Positions 55,121 to 63,687 of a DNA stretch of 64,000 bases are shown piece after piece. The DNA is taken from the NCBI RefSeq assembly GCF_001522585.2, contig NZ_CP013374.1, positions 558,001-622,000 of the forward strand, in the 5' to 3' direction. The translations under genes and the position numbers were made by a program. The notes below the pieces were generated by a model. It ran no database searches, was not told the DNA's origin, and was given only the letters and a program-made list of their open reading frames with translations. The stretch comes from Burkholderia sp. NRF60-BP8 (GTDB lineage: Bacteria; Pseudomonadota; Gammaproteobacteria; Burkholderiales; Burkholderiaceae). Numbering within the stretch: position 1 is the stretch's first letter; each line of letters opens with the position of its first letter.

Positions 55121-55426
55121 TTACTGGCCCGAAGCCGGTGCGGCCGGCGCCGCGTTCGTCGCGGGCGCCTTTTGCACGGCGTTCTGCGGATAGTTGCTCT
55201 GGTCGTTGGTCAACCGGTAGCCGCTGCCGGTGCCGATCGCCTTCAGGTCCGACGCGTGCCGCGCGCGGGCCGCCTTGCGCGCCGCTTTCTTCTGCGCCTT
55301 GTCGAGCTGCTTCTGCGCCGGCGCGGACGCCGGGTCCTGCGCGTATGCCGCCGGCGCGGCGGTCAACAACAGACCGAACGACGCCGCTACCGCTACTGCC
55401 ACCGAAACCACGCGAGACTGCTTCAT
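55121..55426 (-). CDS. small secreted Ala/Lys-rich protein
   Basis: 101 residues from ATG 55426, GGAG 8 bp upstream. Signal peptide MKQSRVVSVAVAVAASFGLLLTAAPAAYA, then a basic segment (QLDKAQKKAARKAARARHASDLKAI) and an Ala/Pro-rich tail. Family not recognised; similar small DUF4148-like secreted proteins are abundant in Burkholderia. Function unknown. Confidence 0.75.
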   Translation of the reverse strand: MKQSRVVSVAVAVAASFGLLLTAAPAAYAQDPASAPAQKQLDKAQKKAARKAARARHASDLKAIGTGSGYRLTNDQSNYPQNAVQKAPATNAAPAAPASGQ

Positions 55427-55649
55427 GGCCGATCTCCTTGTCGATTGTTGAGTGTGGGTCGGACACCGGCGTGCATGCGACGGCTTGCGACAACGGCGCC
55501 GATGCAACGTTAGCCGATCGCTGCGCAAATGTCCTTGGGCGTTCCTGAATTCTCCTGATAACGCCGACGATACATGCGCGCCGCGAGCGCCGCCCTGTCG
55601 GCCTGTCGTCCGCGCCATCGGGGAAACCGATACCCCGGCGGCCGCGCGC

Positions 55650-56384
55650 TCAGATCCAGCGCGACAGCACCGGCAGCAGGATCGGCACGACGAACGCCGT
55701 CAGCACGCCGTTCAACCCCATCCCGAGCCCGGCAAACGCGCCGGCCTCCTCGCTCACCTGGAACGCGCGCGCGGTGCCGATCCCGTGCGACGCGACGCCG
55801 AGCGCGAAGCCGCGCACGGCCGGCTCGTCGACCCGCAGCAGATTGAGGATCCCGCGCGCGCACACCGCGCCGAAGATCCCGGTCGAGATCACGAGCACGG
55901 CCGTGAGCGACGGAATGCCGCCGATCTCGGCGGCGACGGCCATCGCGATCGGCGTCGTCGCCGATTTCGGCGCGAGCGACGCGATCGTCTGATGCGACGC
56001 CCCGAACAGCGCCGCGATGCCGACCGCCGACACGATCGCGGTCAGCGAACCCGCGAGCAGGCCGACGAGCAACGGCAGCGCGGTGCGCCGCAGCTTCGAC
56101 CACTGGCGGTACAGCGGCAGCGCGAGCGCGACGGTCGCGGGGCCGAGCAGGAAATGGACGAACTGCGCGCCTTCGAAATACGTCGGATATGGCGTATGCG
56201 TGAGCGTCAGCAGCACGACGATCACCGCGACCGCGATCAGCACCGGATTCGCGAGCGGGTTGAAGCGTGCCCGCGCATAGACGGCCTGGGCGAACAGATA
56301 CGCGACCAGCGTGATGGTCAGGCCGAGCAGTGGGCTCGCGGCGAGATAGACCCAGATCGCGCCGAGCTTCGGGAAGGCCGTCAT
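55650..56384 (-). CDS. lrgB: LrgB/CidB family membrane protein
   Basis: 244 residues from ATG 56384, overlapping the lrgA stop as ATGA. Multi-spanning, with LrgB blocks LAPKSATTPIAMAVAAEIGG and GVASHGIGTARAFQVSEEAGAFAGLGMGLNGVLTA. LrgAB/CidAB proteins influence murein hydrolase activity, lysis and, in some bacteria, pyruvate transport. Acts with LrgA in the inner membrane. Confidence 0.9.
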   Translation of the reverse strand: MTAFPKLGAIWVYLAASPLLGLTITLVAYLFAQAVYARARFNPLANPVLIAVAVIVVLLTLTHTPYPTYFEGAQFVHFLLGPATVALALPLYRQWSKLRRTALPLLVGLLAGSLTAIVSAVGIAALFGASHQTIASLAPKSATTPIAMAVAAEIGGIPSLTAVLVISTGIFGAVCARGILNLLRVDEPAVRGFALGVASHGIGTARAFQVSEEAGAFAGLGMGLNGVLTAFVVPILLPVLSRWI

Positions 56385-56752
56385 TGCGCACCCTCCGCGG
56401 TGCCGCCCGCGCGGCGCTGGCGTCGCAGCAACGCACGCGTGACGAGCGCCGTCACCGCGATCGCGAGCGTGGTGCTGACGGTCAGCGCGACGACGACCGC
56501 GACCGCGTCGCCGCGCACGCGGTCGGCCGACACCATGATGCCGACGCCGGCCGGCACGAACAGCAGCGACAGGTGACGCAGCAGCTCGAGCGCGGTCGGC
56601 TCGATCGCATCGGCCACCTGCGGGCGCAGCATCACGAAGCCGAACAGCAGCAGCATGCCGATCACCGGGCCCGGCACCGGCAGGCCGAACAAATAGGACA
56701 CCCCTTCCCCGAGACACTGGAAGATCAGCAAGACCGCGAACGCCTGCAACAT
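56381..56752 (-). CDS. lrgA: LrgA/CidA family holin-like protein
   Basis: 123 residues, four predicted transmembrane helices. Contains the family motifs QCLGEGVSYLFGLPVPGPVIGMLLLF and LSLLFVPAGVGIM. Holin-like partner of LrgB; the two genes overlap by 4 bp and form one unit. No LytTR or LysR regulator gene directly beside it. Confidence 0.9.
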   Translation of the reverse strand: MLQAFAVLLIFQCLGEGVSYLFGLPVPGPVIGMLLLFGFVMLRPQVADAIEPTALELLRHLSLLFVPAGVGIMVSADRVRGDAVAVVVALTVSTTLAIAVTALVTRALLRRQRRAGGTAEGAQ

Positions 56753-57013
56753 GAACCGCTTCTCCCGAACGTGGCCGCGCTGCCGTGCAGCCGCACGGCC
56801 GATAAGCCGGCGAATTGCGACGCCGGCGTGAACGATACGCGCGATCGTACCAACAATGCCGGCGGCCGGGCGCGATCGTGCGATTGCGCGATCGCCGTTC
56901 GACCGTTTCGACCGACGCGCGGCCGGGCATGAGCGGGACGCCCTCCTTCATGCGAAAACGGCGGGCACGTGCCCGCCGTCCCGCCGTTCGGGTTCGAACG
57001 ACCGTCGATCGCG

Positions 57014-58054
57014 TTACTTCAGCCGCGTCGCGATTTCATTGGCCATCGCCTTGATCGCGGCCTTCGTCGGTGCATCGTCGGCCAGCGCGTTCAGCAGACC
57101 GAAATCATGGATCGTGCCGTCGTAGCGCGTGGTCGTCGCGTCCACGCCGGCCGCGTCGAGCTTGCGACCGTATGCTTCGCCTTCGTCACGCAGCACGTCG
57201 AACTGCGCGACCTGGATCAGCGCGGGCGGCAACCCCTTCAACTGCGCGAGGCTCGCGCGCAGCGGCGACGCGTAGATCTCGTTGCGTTGCGCTTCGTTCT
57301 TCGTATAGGCGTCCCAGAACCACTTCATCATCGGCCGCGTCAGGAAGTGGCCCTGCTGATACGCACGGTACGAACCGGTGTCGAAGTCGTGATCCGTGAC
57401 CGGCCACATCAGCCCCTGGAAACGGATCGCAGGGCCGCCCTTGTCCTTCGCCATCAGCGCGACGACGGCCGACATGTTCCCGCCGACGCTGTTGCCGACC
57501 ACCGCGAGGCGGCTGCCGTCGACGCCGATCTCCGCGCCGTGCGCGGCCACCCACTTGGTCGCCGCATACGCCTGATTGATCGCGACCGGGTAACGCGCTT
57601 CCGGCGACGGCGTGTAGTTCACGAACACCGCGACGGCGCCCGACTGCACGACGAGATCGCGCACGAGGCGCTCGTGCGTCGGGAAATCGCCGAGCACCCA
57701 GCCGCCGCCGTGGATGAACACGAATACCGGCAGCGTCCCCGTCGCGCCTTGCGGACGCACGATCGTGACCGGCACCGACAGGCCGTCCTGCTCGATCGTG
57801 CGGTTCGACACGTCGATGCCGGACAGATCGACCTTCACACCATTCTGCGCGTCGACCAACACCTGGCGCGCCTTCGCGGGGCTCAGCGTTTCGAGGCCCG
57901 GGCCCTTCTGGCCGTTCAGCGCGGCGAGGAACGCGCTCGTCTTCGCATCGGGACGGACGGCGTCGGCGTCGGTGCCGGCGGCGAACGCGGCAGGTGCGGT
58001 GGACAACGCGGCTGCAACGGCGGCGGCGATCAACAGCGGCTTGACGATCTTCAT
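57014..58054 (-). CDS. exported alpha/beta hydrolase (HSL/lipase-esterase family)
   Basis: 346 residues with a signal peptide (MKIVKPLLIAAAVAAALSTAPAAFA). HSL-family HGGGWVLGD oxyanion motif, nucleophile elbow GNSVGGN, and C-terminal Asp and His in ...YDGTIHDFGLLN. Hydrolyses short-chain esters, likely in the periplasm. Downstream of ohr by 58 bp on the same strand, so probably in one TetR-controlled unit. Confidence 0.88.
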   Translation of the reverse strand: MKIVKPLLIAAAVAAALSTAPAAFAAGTDADAVRPDAKTSAFLAALNGQKGPGLETLSPAKARQVLVDAQNGVKVDLSGIDVSNRTIEQDGLSVPVTIVRPQGATGTLPVFVFIHGGGWVLGDFPTHERLVRDLVVQSGAVAVFVNYTPSPEARYPVAINQAYAATKWVAAHGAEIGVDGSRLAVVGNSVGGNMSAVVALMAKDKGGPAIRFQGLMWPVTDHDFDTGSYRAYQQGHFLTRPMMKWFWDAYTKNEAQRNEIYASPLRASLAQLKGLPPALIQVAQFDVLRDEGEAYGRKLDAAGVDATTTRYDGTIHDFGLLNALADDAPTKAAIKAMANEIATRLK

Positions 58055-58112
58055 GGTGCGACTCCTTGGTTGACTTCTTCGAATGGCGATGAATGTTTTG
58101 CAGTGCGATCGA

Positions 58113-58538
58113 TCAGACGAGCGTAAGCGTGACGTCGATGTTGCCGCGCGTCGCGTTCGAGTACGGGCAGACGACGTGCGCGCGATCGATCAGCGTTTGC
58201 GCGATGTCACGATCGAGGCCGGGCAGCGAGATCTTCAGTTCCACTTCGATGCCGAACCCGTTCGGGATCGCGCCGATACCGACGCTGCCTTCGATCGCGG
58301 CGTCCGCGGGCATCGCGATCTTGTCGCGCGCCGCGACGAACTTCATCGCGCCGATGAAACACGCGCTGTAGCCGGCGGCGAACAGTTGCTCGGGGTTCGC
58401 GCCCGCCCCGCCCGCGCCGCCGAGCTCGCGCGGCGTGGTCAGCTTCAGGTCGAGACCGCTTTCGGGCACCGTCGCACGGCCGTCGCGGCCGCCGGTGGCT
58501 TTTGCATGGGCGCGGTACAGCACTTTTTCGATCGACAT
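58113..58538 (-). CDS. ohr: organic hydroperoxide resistance protein Ohr
   Basis: 141 residues. The two redox cysteines are in place: peroxidatic Cys60 ([10 protein letters not shown]) and resolving Cys124 ([13 protein letters not shown]). Thiol peroxidase that reduces organic hydroperoxides with lipoylated proteins. Usually controlled by the MarR-type OhrR; here the upstream gene is a TetR-type regulator, with matching palindromes around it. Confidence 0.93.
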   Translation of the reverse strand: MSIEKVLYRAHAKATGGRDGRATVPESGLDLKLTTPRELGGAGGAGANPEQLFAAGYSACFIGAMKFVAARDKIAMPADAAIEGSVGIGAIPNGFGIEVELKISLPGLDRDIAQTLIDRAHVVCPYSNATRGNIDVTLTLV

Positions 58539-58623
58539 GACAGACTCCTTTTCAGCAAATGAATGAAACAGCGTTCGAACCGGGGACCGCGTGCCGGCGG
58601 TTTCTCCGCCGACCTCGCGTCAA

Positions 58624-58646
58624 TTTATCTACTCATAGATAGATAA
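58624..58646. promoter_or_regulatory. TetR-type operator upstream of ohr (copy 1)
   Basis: TATCTA-CTCA-TAGATA (58626-58641) inside a longer TATC/GATA-rich palindromic stretch, about 85 bp before the ohr start. Same motif as 59341-59356. Confidence 0.75.
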
Positions 58647-58654
58647 ACATCCCC

Positions 58655-58682
58655 AAAAAATGCAGATGGTCGATCCATCTGC
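58655..58682 (-). terminator. rho-independent terminator of the tetR gene
   Basis: On the minus strand an 8-bp stem (GCAGATGG / CCATCTGC) with a 5-base loop is followed by ATTTTTTGGGG. It separates tetR from the ohr promoter. Confidence 0.75.
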
Positions 58683-58691
58683 GCCAGCCAT

Positions 58692-58713
58692 CTATCTACT
58701 ACATGATAGATAG
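58692..58713. promoter_or_regulatory. TetR-type operator between tetR and ohr (copy 2)
   Basis: CTATCTA-CTACATGA-TAGATAG, 7-bp arms with an 8-base centre. Shares the TATCTACT / TAGATA elements with copies 1 and 3 but has wider spacing. Confidence 0.6.
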
Positions 58714-58762
58714 CAAAATCCACTAAAAGGGCGGCGAACCGCCCCACTGCTTGCGCCGCCCG

Positions 58763-59329
58763 TCAGGACCGCGTTTTCCAGACGGCCTCGACGTCCTCGA
58801 GACGCGCCCGCGTGTGAAACAGCCGGCTGGCCAGCACGCTGCCCTGAAACGCCGCGTACAACGTGCGCGCCGCCGTGTCGGGCTCGCCGCTGAACTGCAG
58901 CGTGCCTTCCTTCGCGCCTTGCGCGAGCAATTCCGCGAGCCAGCGCTCGTTGGCCGTGAAGAACGCCTGCACGGCCTGCCGCACGTTCTCCGGCAGCGTT
59001 TCGATGTCGGCCGCGAGCATCCCGCACAGGCAGATCAGATTGCCGTCACCGAGCGTGCGACCGAACATCTTCGTGTACAGGCTCAGCCTCACGTCGGCCG
59101 GCAACGCCGGATCGATCGCCCGCACCGCCGCGAGGACTTCGTCGCTGTACGCCGCCACCGCTTCCAGCACGAGATCGTCCTTCGACGGGAAGTAGTAGTG
59201 GATGCTCGACGTCTTCACGCCCACCAGGTCGGACAGGTCTCGATAGCTGAAGCCGTTGTAACCGCGCTGCATCATCAGCGTGATCGCGTGGTCGAGAATC
59301 TGTTCGCGGACGGTCGGTTTCGTTTCCAT
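58763..59329 (-). CDS. TetR/AcrR family transcriptional regulator
   Basis: 188 residues from ATG 59329. N-terminal helix-turn-helix QILDHAITLMMQRGYNGFSYRDLSDLVGVKTSSIHYYFPSKDDLVLEAV; C-terminal domain includes LICLCGMLAADIETLPENVRQAVQAFF, a Cys-containing helix that could sense electrophiles or oxidants. Own operator lies 12-27 bp upstream of the start; two more copies precede ohr. Likely repressor of itself and of the ohr-esterase unit. Confidence 0.9.
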   Translation of the reverse strand: METKPTVREQILDHAITLMMQRGYNGFSYRDLSDLVGVKTSSIHYYFPSKDDLVLEAVAAYSDEVLAAVRAIDPALPADVRLSLYTKMFGRTLGDGNLICLCGMLAADIETLPENVRQAVQAFFTANERWLAELLAQGAKEGTLQFSGEPDTAARTLYAAFQGSVLASRLFHTRARLEDVEAVWKTRS

Positions 59330-59340
59330 GGATCGAACTT

Positions 59341-59356
59341 TATCTACTCGTAGATA
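59341..59356. promoter_or_regulatory. TetR-type operator upstream of tetR (copy 3)
   Basis: TATCTA-CTCG-TAGATA, one base different from copy 1 in the spacer. Positioned directly before the tetR start for autorepression. Confidence 0.75.
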
Positions 59357-59620
59357 GATAGTCAAGGGGTTTTTTAAGGGGCGCGATGTCCATTCCCGGG
59401 AGCCCGATGCGCGAGTACGGCGCCGTTCGCACGGCCGGCGACGGCTTACAACCCGCCTGCAGCGCGGTCGAATCGATGCGACACTTCGAGCCGGGCCACG
59501 CGATCGCGGCGTAACGTCCGTCGGCCGAAAGGAACGTGCCGGCACACGATGACCGCAGCGCATCCGGTCCGGCACCATCGGCCCGCCCGTCGCGTCGGGC
59601 CGTATAAGGAGAACAAGTCA

Positions 59621-61474
59621 ATGTATTCGTGGTTTGAACGGCGCCTGCCGACTTTCCCGCTCGAAGATCCCGTCACGCCGCCGAAGGGATTCTTCTCGTT
59701 CGTCTGGGCGTGCACGAAAGGCGCGCGCGGCTGGATCCTGCTGATCGCGCTGACGTCGGCCGCGCTGGCCGCGTACGAAGCCGCGCTGTTCGCGATGATG
59801 GGGCACGTGGTCGACTGGCTGTCGTCGTCGACACCGGCCGAATTCGGCGGCCGCCACTTCGCCGCGCTCGCCGGTTTCGCGGCGATCCTCGCCGGCAGCG
59901 CGCTGCTGATCGCGCTGCATACGATGGTCAAGCACCAGGTGCTCGCGATCAACTTCCCGATGCGGCTGCGCTGGCTGTTTCACCGGCTGATGCTCGACCA
60001 GAGCCTGTCGTTCTACGCGAACGAGTTCGCGGGCCGCGTGACGACCAAGATCATGCAGACCGCGCTCGCGGTGCGCGACGCGCTGTTCATGTCGGTCGAC
60101 GTCGTGATCGGCGTCACGGCCTATCTGATCGGCATTCTCGTGCTCGCCGCCAGCTTCGACTGGCGGCTGATGATTCCCCTCGCGCTGTGGGCGCTCGGCT
60201 ACGGCGCGGCGTGCGCGTATTTCGTGCCGCGCCTGGGGGCGATCGGCAGCCGGCAAGCCGACGCGCGCGCGCTGATGACGGGCCGCATCACCGACGCGTA
60301 TTCGAACATCACGACCGTGAAGCTGTTCTCCCATACGCGGCGCGAAGCCGACCACGCGCGGCGCGCGATGGAAGCGTTCAAGGCGACCGGCGACGCGCAG
60401 ATGCGGCTCGTCAGCGCGTTCGAGATCGTCAACCACCTGCTGTCGACGCTGCTGCTGGTCGGCTCGGCCGGGCTCGCACTCGCGTTGTGGATGCACGGCG
60501 AGGCGAGCGCGGGCGTGGTCGCGGCCGTGATCGCGATGGCGCTGCGCCTGTCGAGCTACTCGCACTGGATCATGTGGGAAATGACCGAGCTGTTCGAGAA
60601 TGTCGGCACGATCCAGGACGGCATCAGCACGTTGACGAAGGTGCGCAGCGTGGTCGACGCGCCCGATGCGAAGCCGCTCGTGGTGCAGCGCGGCGAAATC
60701 GTGTTCGACAACGTGCAGTTCGCGCACGAGGACAACGATCGCGCGGTATTCGACGGGCTGAACCTGACGATCCGGCCCGGCGAGCGGATCGGATTGATCG
60801 GCCGCTCGGGCGCCGGCAAGTCGACGCTCGTGAACCTGCTGCTGCGCTTCTACGACGTCGGCGGCGGCACGATCCGGATCGACGGGCAGGACATCGCACA
60901 CGTGACGCAGGACAGCCTGCGCGGCGCGATCGGGATGGTCACGCAGGATACGTCGCTGCTGCACCGGACGATGCGCGAAAACCTGCTGTACGGCCGCCCC
61001 GACGCAACCGAGCGCGAGATGCAGGACGCGGCCGTGCGCGCGGAAGCGGCCGAGTTCATCGACCGGCTGCGCGACCGCCACGGCCGCAGCGGCTACGACG
61101 TCGAAGTCGGCGAGCGCGGCGTGAAGCTGTCGGGCGGCCAGCGGCAACGCGTCGCGATCGCGCGCGTGATGCTCAAGGACGCGCCGATCCTCGTGCTCGA
61201 CGAAGCGACCAGCGCGCTCGACTCCGAGGTCGAAGTCGCGATCCAGCGCAGCCTCGACAGTCTGATGCACGGCAAGACGGTGATCGCGATCGCGCACCGG
61301 CTGTCGACGATCGCCGCGATGGACCGGCTGATCGTGCTCGACGAAGGGCGCATCGTCGAGGAAGGCACGCACCAGCAGTTGCTGCAGGCGGGTGGCATTT
61401 ACGCAGCGCTGTGGGCGCACCAGAGCGGCGGATTCCTCGGCGAAACGGCGGAAGCGGAAGACGTGGCGCAATAG
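59621..61474 (+). CDS. ABC exporter, fused permease and ATPase
   Basis: 617 residues from ATG 59621, with AAGGAG 9 bp upstream. Residues about 35-330 form a six-helix type I exporter domain (coupling-helix region SNITTVKLFSHTRREADHARRAMEAF). The ATPase domain has Walker A GRSGAGKST, signature LSGGQRQR, Walker B ILVLDEATSALDSE and the switch His in AIAHRLST. A half-transporter acting as homodimer, related to multidrug/lipid exporters. Cargo unknown. Monocistronic; hairpin after the stop. Confidence 0.9.
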   Translation: MYSWFERRLPTFPLEDPVTPPKGFFSFVWACTKGARGWILLIALTSAALAAYEAALFAMMGHVVDWLSSSTPAEFGGRHFAALAGFAAILAGSALLIALHTMVKHQVLAINFPMRLRWLFHRLMLDQSLSFYANEFAGRVTTKIMQTALAVRDALFMSVDVVIGVTAYLIGILVLAASFDWRLMIPLALWALGYGAACAYFVPRLGAIGSRQADARALMTGRITDAYSNITTVKLFSHTRREADHARRAMEAFKATGDAQMRLVSAFEIVNHLLSTLLLVGSAGLALALWMHGEASAGVVAAVIAMALRLSSYSHWIMWEMTELFENVGTIQDGISTLTKVRSVVDAPDAKPLVVQRGEIVFDNVQFAHEDNDRAVFDGLNLTIRPGERIGLIGRSGAGKSTLVNLLLRFYDVGGGTIRIDGQDIAHVTQDSLRGAIGMVTQDTSLLHRTMRENLLYGRPDATEREMQDAAVRAEAAEFIDRLRDRHGRSGYDVEVGERGVKLSGGQRQRVAIARVMLKDAPILVLDEATSALDSEVEVAIQRSLDSLMHGKTVIAIAHRLSTIAAMDRLIVLDEGRIVEEGTHQQLLQAGGIYAALWAHQSGGFLGETAEAEDVAQ

Positions 61475-61477
61475 ACC

Positions 61478-61501
61478 GGCCGCCATGGCAATATGGCGGC
61501 C
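61478..61501 (+). terminator. hairpin after the ABC exporter gene
   Basis: GGCCGCCAT / ATGGCGGCC, 9-bp perfect arms with a 6-base loop, immediately after the stop codon. No T-run follows, so termination strength is uncertain. Confidence 0.5.
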
Positions 61502-61596
61502 ATCGATCGGCGGCGAATGTCGCCGACGATCGCGTTCCGGCTGGCCGGGGCCATCGCCCGGTTTCGTACCGACCCACGCATACCCGAGGAGCTCCC

Positions 61597-62109
61597 ATGA
61601 CCACGCGACCGGATATCGCGACCGCGCTCGATGCGCCCGATTCGGTGCTCGAGGAAGACGAGCAGCGCTTCGTGCATCAGATTCGCCAGCACGGATGGTT
61701 CCGCACCGAAGTATTCGCGGAAGGCGACGCACCGGGCTTCTCGTTCACGACCGGGCTGTGGGTCAACCACGGTTTCCCGGAAATCATCGTTTTCTCGTTG
61801 CCGACGCGCATCGTCCATGACGTGCTGTGGGACGTCTATCGGAAGGTCGCGGCCGGCACGCCGCCGCCGATCGGCGAAGTCACGGCCGCCGTCTACGGCA
61901 ACGCGAATGCGCTGTTGATGCCGGTCGAGAAGGAACACTACGAAGCCCATCTCGGCTGGAACCGCTGGTTCTACGGCAACGACGACTTCCCGTGCGTGCA
62001 GTTGTTGTGGCCGGACCGCAACGGAATTTTTCCGTGGCAGCCCGAGGCGGACGACGCCTTGAACGCGGCGCAGCCGCGCCTGTTCGCATCGGGCGACGCG
62101 CGCCACTGA
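61597..62109 (+). CDS. DUF4262 domain-containing protein
   Basis: 170 residues from ATG 61597, with CGAGGAG upstream. The pattern HGWFRTEVFAEGDAPGFSFTTGLWVNHGFPEIIVFSLP ... and FPCVQLLWPDRNGIFPWQ fits DUF4262. Such proteins are small, cytoplasmic and of unknown function. No genomic partner suggests a role. Confidence 0.8.
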   Translation: MTTRPDIATALDAPDSVLEEDEQRFVHQIRQHGWFRTEVFAEGDAPGFSFTTGLWVNHGFPEIIVFSLPTRIVHDVLWDVYRKVAAGTPPPIGEVTAAVYGNANALLMPVEKEHYEAHLGWNRWFYGNDDFPCVQLLWPDRNGIFPWQPEADDALNAAQPRLFASGDARH

Positions 62110-62302
62110 CCTGGCGCGCCGAAATCGCGCGGCACGCGTGCGATGCACACACTATCCGCGCGCCGCTCGCCGATCCGTTGCGCGCGCATCCATCGCCGCG
62201 CCGCCTCATAACGATCCGACAATTTATTGGTTCCCTTGGCGATACGCCATCCGTATCGTTCACCGGCTCGTCAGACCAATCGACCAACGGGGGAATCCAA
62301 CC

Positions 62303-63475
62303 ATGAAACAGATCCGGTCATTCGCACTGCTCGCGCTGCCGGCCGCGCTCGTCGCCGCGGGCGCCCACGCACAAAGCAGCGTCACGCTGTACGGCATCGC
62401 CGACGCGGGCATCGCGTACGTCCACAACGCGCAGAACGCGAACGGCAGCAACGCGTCGAACCTCGTGAAGTTCAGCAGCGGCAACCTGTCGGGCAGCCGC
62501 TGGGGGCTGCGCGGCATCGAGGATCTCGGCAGCGGCCTGTCCGCGCTGTTCCAGCTCGAGAACGGCTTCAACATCGGCACCGGCGCGCTCGGCCAGGGCC
62601 AGCGCGAATTCGGCCGCAAGGCCGTCGTCGGCCTCGCGAGCAGCACGTACGGCACCGTGACGCTCGGCCGCCAGTACGATCCGGTCGTCGATCTCGTGCA
62701 GGGCCTCACGGAAGACAACTACTTCGGCGGCGTGTTCGCGACGCCGGGCGATCTCGACAACTACGACAACAGCCTGCGCGTCAGCAACTCGGTGAAATAC
62801 ACGAGCCCGCTGATCTCCGGCTTCCAGTTCGCCGCGCTGTACGGCTTCGGCGGCGTCGCGGGCGCGACCGGCAGCGGCCGCACGTACAGCTTCGGCGCGA
62901 GCTACGCGAACGGCCCACTGTCGCTCGGCGCCGGCTACTTCTACGCGAACGGCGGCACGACGGTCGCGGGTGGCGTGCGCACGTGGTCGAGCAGCTCGGA
63001 CACGCTGTTCAACACCGTGATCAACCAGGGCTTCTCGAGCGCGAAGTCGATCCAGATCGTGCGCGTGGCCGGCCAGTACGTGGCCGGGCCGGCGACCTTC
63101 GGCCTCGCGTACTCGAACACGCAATACGGCGCGGACACGCTGTCGGCATTCAACCGGAACGCGAAGTTCAACAACGGCTCGGCGTTCTTCAACTGGCAGT
63201 TCACGCCGGCGCTGCGCGCGGGCGTCGGCTACAACTACACGTCGCTGACGGGCCCGGCTTCCGCGCACTACAACCAGGTCAACCTCGGCGCGGACTACGC
63301 GCTGTCGAAGCGCACCGACCTGTATGCGCTGTTCGGCTATCAGAAGGCGAGCGGCAATACGCTCGACGCGAGCGGCAAGACCGTGAAGGCCGCCGCGTCG
63401 GTCGGCTCGTACGGCGTGAACGCCGGCACCGATACGCAGGAACTCGCGATCGTCGGCATTCGCCACAAGTTCTGA
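62303..63475 (+). CDS. outer-membrane general porin (Burkholderia type, 16-strand)
   Basis: 390 residues from ATG 62303 with a signal peptide ending ...VAAGAHA. The mature start QSSVTLYGIADAGIAYV, the SRWGLRGIEDLGSGLSALFQLENGF block and the last residue Phe (IVGIRHKF) are hallmarks of the Gram-negative porin family that includes OpcP and Omp38. Trimeric diffusion channel. A GGGG-rich ribosome-binding stretch precedes the start. Two palindromes follow the stop. Confidence 0.93.
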   Translation: MKQIRSFALLALPAALVAAGAHAQSSVTLYGIADAGIAYVHNAQNANGSNASNLVKFSSGNLSGSRWGLRGIEDLGSGLSALFQLENGFNIGTGALGQGQREFGRKAVVGLASSTYGTVTLGRQYDPVVDLVQGLTEDNYFGGVFATPGDLDNYDNSLRVSNSVKYTSPLISGFQFAALYGFGGVAGATGSGRTYSFGASYANGPLSLGAGYFYANGGTTVAGGVRTWSSSSDTLFNTVINQGFSSAKSIQIVRVAGQYVAGPATFGLAYSNTQYGADTLSAFNRNAKFNNGSAFFNWQFTPALRAGVGYNYTSLTGPASAHYNQVNLGADYALSKRTDLYALFGYQKASGNTLDASGKTVKAAASVGSYGVNAGTDTQELAIVGIRHKF

Positions 63476-63486
63476 TCGCTACGTCG

Positions 63487-63527
63487 CACGACGATCGTCG
63501 TGTCGGGCGCGCACCGCGGTGCGCGCC
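63487..63527 (+). terminator. tandem palindromes after the porin gene
   Basis: CACGACGATCGTCGTG (63487-63502) and, 3 bp on, the self-complementary 22-mer at 63506-63527 (half-site GGCGCGCACCG). Likely 3'-end hairpins; no clear T-run. Confidence 0.5.
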
Positions 63528-63687
63528 TGCGGCGTTTACACTGTCCACCTTCACGTTCGTCACGACACGAGGAGCCCGGCATGCCGACGGTATGGGGACG
63601 ACGCAACGCGTTCAATGTCCAGAAGGTGAGCCCGATGCCGACCTTTCAGAGTCGAACAGGCGTCGCAACACCGGTCCAATCATCGGC

